10,651 nt of DNA, taken from assembly GCF_004359215.1 (NCBI RefSeq), contig NC_090615.1:7990294-8000944 (forward strand). The letters are read 5' to 3'. Source of the stretch: Bremia lactucae (Eukaryota > Oomycota > Peronosporomycetes > Peronosporales > Peronosporaceae). The notes below the pieces were generated by a model. The model ran no database searches and was not told the origin of the DNA. It saw only the letters and a program-made list of their open reading frames with translations. Made by a program: the position numbers and the translations under genes. This document shows positions 7,938 through 10,651 of the stretch, one piece after another. Numbering within the stretch: position 1 is the stretch's first letter; every line of letters starts with the position of its first letter.

Positions 7938-8356
7938 TGAAACGGGGTATCCAGTTACATAAGTGTTATTTCATGTAAGAGGAATAATAAATATTATTTC
8001 CTATGAGACGAAATATGAAAAGAAGCGCAAAATAATTATCTTTATTATTTTAGACTTAAAAAGTTTCAATAACACCAAATTTGATATAATTGCTGCAATA
8101 AGACATTCGCTCTATTAACTGGTTGATTTAAGTCTAAATCAACCCCGCTTATCGTTTCAAGACACGATTGTGCGGTGCGCAAGGAGGCGCCATACTTAGT
8201 TAGATATTAATACAATAAGTTCAGTAGTAGATAGAAGATCGTTGCGTGGGAAGCTAAAAATATTTTTACAGTTTATCATTTACCTCATTCTAATCCTTTG
8301 AATTAACTTTGGTAGCTAAAGACCCTTAGCTACTTAGAAACCTTCCTCTGTTCCCC

Positions 8357-8361
8357 CTGTG
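8357..8361. repeat. Target-site duplication CTGTG, left copy
   Basis: Directly abuts the TG end of the solo LTR; identical to 8806-8810. Confidence 0.9.
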
Positions 8362-8805
8362 TGTAACGGGGTGTATCGTGACATGAAATTAACACTTAAA
8401 GGTTGTCAATTAATATATTATCTGAAAGGTAGATAATATTTGGAGGATATTACTTTATGTAGTAATGTTCGGAAATCTTATCCATAAATAGGTATAGGCC
8501 ATTATATCTATTTATCCCGCAGACTAATCAGCTGTAAACGTAAACAAAGAGAGAGAGACAGATAAGATTTCAATTGCATGTTTAGTATTAGTTTATAATT
8601 AAGTTAGCATTAACAGATAGAAAGAAGAGATACTGAATTATATTAACACAGTTTTCATTTAACCCTCTTTAAGGTAGTTGCCTTAAAGAGAAGTCTTCCT
8701 CGGCACGTACTAGTGTACGTGAAGTGACGTAAGGCACCACTCGCAACTGAAGCAGTGCGAAGTGGACTTGTACTGAAGCAGTACAAGTCGTAGTGCCCCG
8801 TTACA
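8362..8805 (+). mobile_element. Solo LTR, 444 bp, with 5-bp target-site duplication
   Basis: It begins TGTAACGGGG and ends CCCCGTTACA, a perfect 10-bp inverted pair with canonical TG...CA. CTGTG flanks it directly on both sides (8357-8361 and 8806-8810). A single LTR with matching duplications marks recombination between the two LTRs of a full element. A TATA-like stretch (CCATAAATAGGTATAGG) lies at about 8483-8499. Its left ~310 bp match the LTR starting at 10329. The superfamily cannot be decided from the LTR alone; 5-bp duplications fit both Ty1/copia and Ty3/gypsy. Confidence 0.93.
8665..8789 (+). other. Cluster of four hairpins in the 3' part of the solo LTR
   Basis: The stems are CTCTTTAAGG/CCTTAAAGAG (8665-8674, 8681-8690; 10 bp), CACGTAC/GTACGTG (8704-8710, 8715-8721; 7 bp), TCGCA/TGCGA (8741-8745, 8756-8760; 5 bp) and GACTTGTAC/GTACAAGTC (8765-8773, 8781-8789; 9 bp). 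The last two share the loop sequence TGAAGCA. If transcribed, this region would lie in the R/U5 part of the element's RNA. Confidence 0.7.
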
Positions 8806-8810
8806 CTGTG
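8806..8810. repeat. Target-site duplication CTGTG, right copy
   Basis: Directly abuts the CA end of the solo LTR; identical to 8357-8361. Confidence 0.9.
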
Positions 8811-8960
8811 TACATGAAGTTTCGAGGCACCTAACCTTCACTGTAATTAGTGAAAGGTCAACTAGTACTTAACCGTACTAGTGAGAGGTGGCCCGTTACA
8901 GTCACAGATAAGCCAGCTTCCTGCCGTGAGTCAGGACAGTTAGCGCTTACGGCTACTCAA

Positions 8961-8979
8961 GACACAGTCATACTGTGGG
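8961..8979. repeat. SINE target-site duplication, left copy (19 bp)
   Basis: GACACAGTCATACTGTGGG, identical to 9168-9186. It contains the inner palindrome ACAGT-CAT-ACTGT. Confidence 0.9.
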
Positions 8980-9167
8980 TTACACCGGACTTGCCCTTCA
9001 ATTGATGATTGGTTAGTTTTTGTATTTCTAATCATATACACCTTTTTGGGTGCACAGGACAAGACCACCTCCCATTATACTTTGGAGGATTTGTCGGCCC
9101 CGGGTATCGAACCCGGGACCTCCCGGTCCTGAAGTGAGTGGCGGACCACTACACCACCAGGATCGGT
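8980..9167 (-). mobile_element. tRNA-derived SINE with perfect 19-bp target-site duplications
   Basis: The 188-bp insert lies between identical 19-bp direct repeats. Reading on the minus strand, it starts with a tRNA-like head that carries both internal RNA polymerase III promoter boxes: A box TGGTGTAGTGG (9146-9156) and B box GGTTCGATACC (9103-9113). A unique body and an AT-rich 3' part follow, ending about GTGTAA at 8980. There is no long poly(A) tail. The size, head and long duplications are those of a SINE moved by a LINE-type reverse transcriptase. SINE families are known in Phytophthora infestans; whether this belongs to one was not determined. Confidence 0.87.
9093..9163 (-). other. 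tRNA-like head of the SINE (not a functional tRNA)
   Basis: The TΨC arm is perfect (CCGGG-TTCGATA-CCCGG), and a short D arm (GTG...CAC) can be drawn. The acceptor ends (ATCCTGG and GGCCGAC) do not pair and the anticodon stem is poor, so this is a decayed tRNA-derived promoter and not a working tRNA gene. Confidence 0.75.
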
Positions 9168-9186
9168 GACACAGTCATACTGTGGG
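9168..9186. repeat. SINE target-site duplication, right copy (19 bp)
   Basis: Identical to 8961-8979. The flanking bases differ outside the 19 bp on both sides, as expected for a duplicated target. Confidence 0.9.
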
Positions 9187-9470
9187 AAACAAGGGTCTGG
9201 TCGCGGTATTAAGTGCTCATTGCAGGACCTAGGACGCATTGGTTGCTGGTAAAGACCTTGTTGCTGTATGCTTCCAAGACAATACATTTACGATGTGGAA
9301 GCTCGAGATGCTTGCGCCGCATCATTCGAATTCAACCCTTTCAACAAGTTAATAAGCATTTAATGAAAGGGGATGTCTTGATCCACCCCAGCTACAAACG
9401 GGATTACTTTTAGCTAAACAAAATACAATAAACTTCGGTGTGGTGAGTTTAGCAAAAAACTGAGGTGGGT
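9187..9470. other. Intergenic, nothing recognised
   Basis: The plus-strand open stretch 9213-9413 starts at a non-ATG or arbitrary point and shows no domain. No RNA or bounded repeat is seen. Confidence 0.45.
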
Positions 9471-9585
9471 CTAGACATTCCCTAAGAAAATTTATCTAAT
9501 GCTTTTGACAGATAAATTTCTTAGGAAATGTCTAGATAAATTTTCTTAGGAAATGTCTAGATAAATTTTCTTAGGGAATGTCTAG
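9471..9585. mobile_element. Foldback/MITE-like element with perfect 27-bp inverted ends
   Basis: The left arm 9471-9497 (CTAGACATTCCCTAAGAAAA then TTTATCT) is the exact reverse complement of the right arm 9559-9585. The total length is 115 bp. The end sequence is also repeated internally as tandem units. No target duplication is obvious next to the CTAG ends, so the mode of origin (MITE or simple foldback repeat) is open. Confidence 0.75.
9510..9583 (+). repeat. Three tandem ~25-bp units inside the foldback element
   Basis: The units are at 9510-9533, 9534-9558 and 9559-9583, each of the form AGATAAATTT(T)CTTAGG(A/G)AATGTCT. The first lacks one T, and the third has G in place of A and matches the left arm exactly when inverted. 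The left arm can therefore pair with any of the three. Confidence 0.85.
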
Positions 9586-10328
9586 CTTGATTCCCCAATA
9601 ATGGACTTTGCACAAACTTACATTCATCTGTGCTCGAATATAAGTTCTAATTTATGTAATACACAAAACGACTGGAAGTGATGAACATGGGATATGGAGA
9701 ATATGCACATGTCATGCAAATATAGTCCCATCGAAGCGACCCATTATTAATTGGTTAATCTTATGTGCATATTATAATTTTGGCTGTCTCAAAGTTAATT
9801 ATAACGACTATAATAATAATTGTCAACGGATGAAACTTTATTTGAATCTGTATGTTCGTTTTACGCTCCGAACGAATTTGCATTTAATCGCAACCAAAAG
9901 TCGAATCAACGACCGTAACGTACGTTATAACTTGCATCGTATCGGATATATCGTCGATTTTAGGCAATCAAATTTTAGAGTTGCAGACTTTGAAGCGATA
10001 TAGCATCCAATGTAGCAATACTTTTGGATGCGTAAACAAACATTATGACCGAGCTACAATATTTTTCTTTCTTAGGTCGTTTCCGCTTATTCTGTTGGTG
10101 TGTGACAGCTAAGGTGAGTCAGATAACTCAAATCCATCAACCAAACAGTTCTTACGAGTTTCTGTAAAGCCACTCGTACATTTTTGAATGACGACATCTT
10201 CGACAATTTTCTAGGCTGGGCTCTACGCACTTGCATGTTGATTGTAATTCTATAAAAATTGGTGGAGTTCTTGCCTGTTTTATCTATAATCTTTGTATTC
10301 AAAAACTGGATAAAGTTCAGACTTTAAC
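9586..10328. other. AT-rich intergenic stretch, nothing recognised
   Basis: No domain-bearing frame is seen on either strand. The minus-strand open stretch 10087-10302 shows no signal peptide or known motif, and its sequence looks like chance coding. No tRNA or LTR boundary is visible before 10329. Confidence 0.45.
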
Positions 10329-10651
10329 TGTAACGGGGTGTATCGTTACAGGAAATTAACACTTAAAGGTTGTTAATTAATATATTTTTTAAAAGGTAGA
10401 TAATATTTGGAGGATTTTACTTTATATAGTAATATCCTGAATTCTTATCCATAAATAGGTATAGGCCATTATATCTATTTATTCCGCAGACTAATCAGCT
10501 GTAGGAGTAATCAAAGAGAGTTACAAGATAAGATAGAGATAAGAATTCATTTACATGTTTAGTATTAGGTTATAGTTAAGTCAGCATTTACAAAGATAGA
10601 TTAAGAGACACTTAACTATATTAATACAGTTTTCATTTTACCCTCTTAAGT
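10329..10651 (+). mobile_element. LTR of the same family as 8362-8805, cut by the window end
   Basis: It starts TGTAACGGGGTGTATCG and stays colinear with the solo LTR for its whole 323 bp. Shared blocks include AATTAACACTTAAAGGTTGT, TCTTATCCATAAATAGGTAT and the CCCTCTT start of the hairpin region. Scattered substitutions and small indels separate the two copies (my estimate by eye is about 85% identity). Because the first copy has its own matching target duplications, this is a separate insertion: either a solo LTR or the 5' LTR of an element to the right. Confidence 0.9.

Larger units (their letters stand above)
7938..8900 (+). mobile_element. Older LTR split by insertion of a younger related LTR
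   Basis: The left end TGAAACGGGG (7938-7947) differs in one base from the TGTAACGGGG start of the younger LTR. The right end, GGCCCGTTACA (to 8900), matches that family's inverted terminus. Removing the nested LTR and one copy of its target duplication leaves about 514 bp. The parts on both sides also follow the younger LTR's layout, with 'GGTAG...CTTCCTC' before the split and a 'GAGGCACC...' stretch with hairpins after it. No 5-bp duplication flanks 7938/8900. GATAA does occur at 7933-7937 and again at 8907-8911, which would fit an LTR ending in CA at 8906 instead. Confidence 0.6.

Noticed and set aside
9093..9163. A true tRNA gene on the minus strand
   Set aside because: The acceptor and anticodon stems do not pair, and the whole insert is bounded by 19-bp target duplications, so it is a SINE head.
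8362..10651. The LTRs at 8362 and 10329 as the two LTRs of one element
   Set aside because: The first LTR has matching CTGTG duplications on both sides, the two copies differ at many positions, and the DNA between them holds a SINE and no gag-pol.
1..10651. CRISPR array, bacterial operon or phage system
   Set aside because: No regularly spaced repeats with unique spacers, no Shine-Dalgarno-led gene runs, and clear eukaryotic genes and retroelements.

Overview
The window looks like nuclear DNA of an oomycete, most likely Peronosporales (Phytophthora or a downy mildew); the species cannot be fixed. The grounds are short GT-AG introns (60 and 69 bp), an intron-free LMBD1-type membrane protein gene packed 81 bp from a divergent ATG10 gene, an oomycete-like initiator (TCATTTC) ahead of a small secreted protein, and AT-rich flanks full of LTR-retrotransposon debris.

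Layout. 1-2703: decayed Ty3/gypsy gag-pol on the minus strand. The order reading leftwards is gag, zinc knuckle, aspartic protease (DSGAS), protease/RT linker and start of reverse transcriptase, with many stops and frameshifts; the left edge of the window cuts it. 2704-3190: its probable LTR/leader, borders unresolved. 3460-4260 (minus): three-exon gene for ATG10, the E2-like enzyme of ATG12-ATG5 conjugation. 4261-4341: shared divergent promoter. 4342-5982 (plus): 546-aa LMBR1/LMBD1 family protein with about nine membrane segments. 5983-7252: no recognisable gene, but coding-like broken frames. 7353-7679 (plus): 108-aa secreted protein with a degenerate RxLR-like (RGLL) motif and an acidic tract, a candidate effector. 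7938-8900: an old LTR split by a younger, cleanly bounded solo LTR (8362-8805, 5-bp target duplication CTGTG). 8961-9186: a tRNA-derived SINE (minus) between perfect 19-bp duplications. 9471-9585: a foldback element with perfect 27-bp inverted ends and three tandem units. 10329-10651: left part of a second LTR of the younger family.

Function. ATG10 (autophagy) and the LMBD1-like protein (lysosomal/vacuolar in its animal relatives) share a very short intergenic region, so joint expression is plausible. The candidate effector lies between this conserved pair and a transposon-dense tract, a setting common for oomycete effector genes. No cassette-like or multi-gene novel system was found. The points most worth following are the effector candidate, the divergent ATG10/LMBD1 pair, the intact SINE, the nested LTRs with their hairpin cluster, and the unexplained open frames at 6358-7170.
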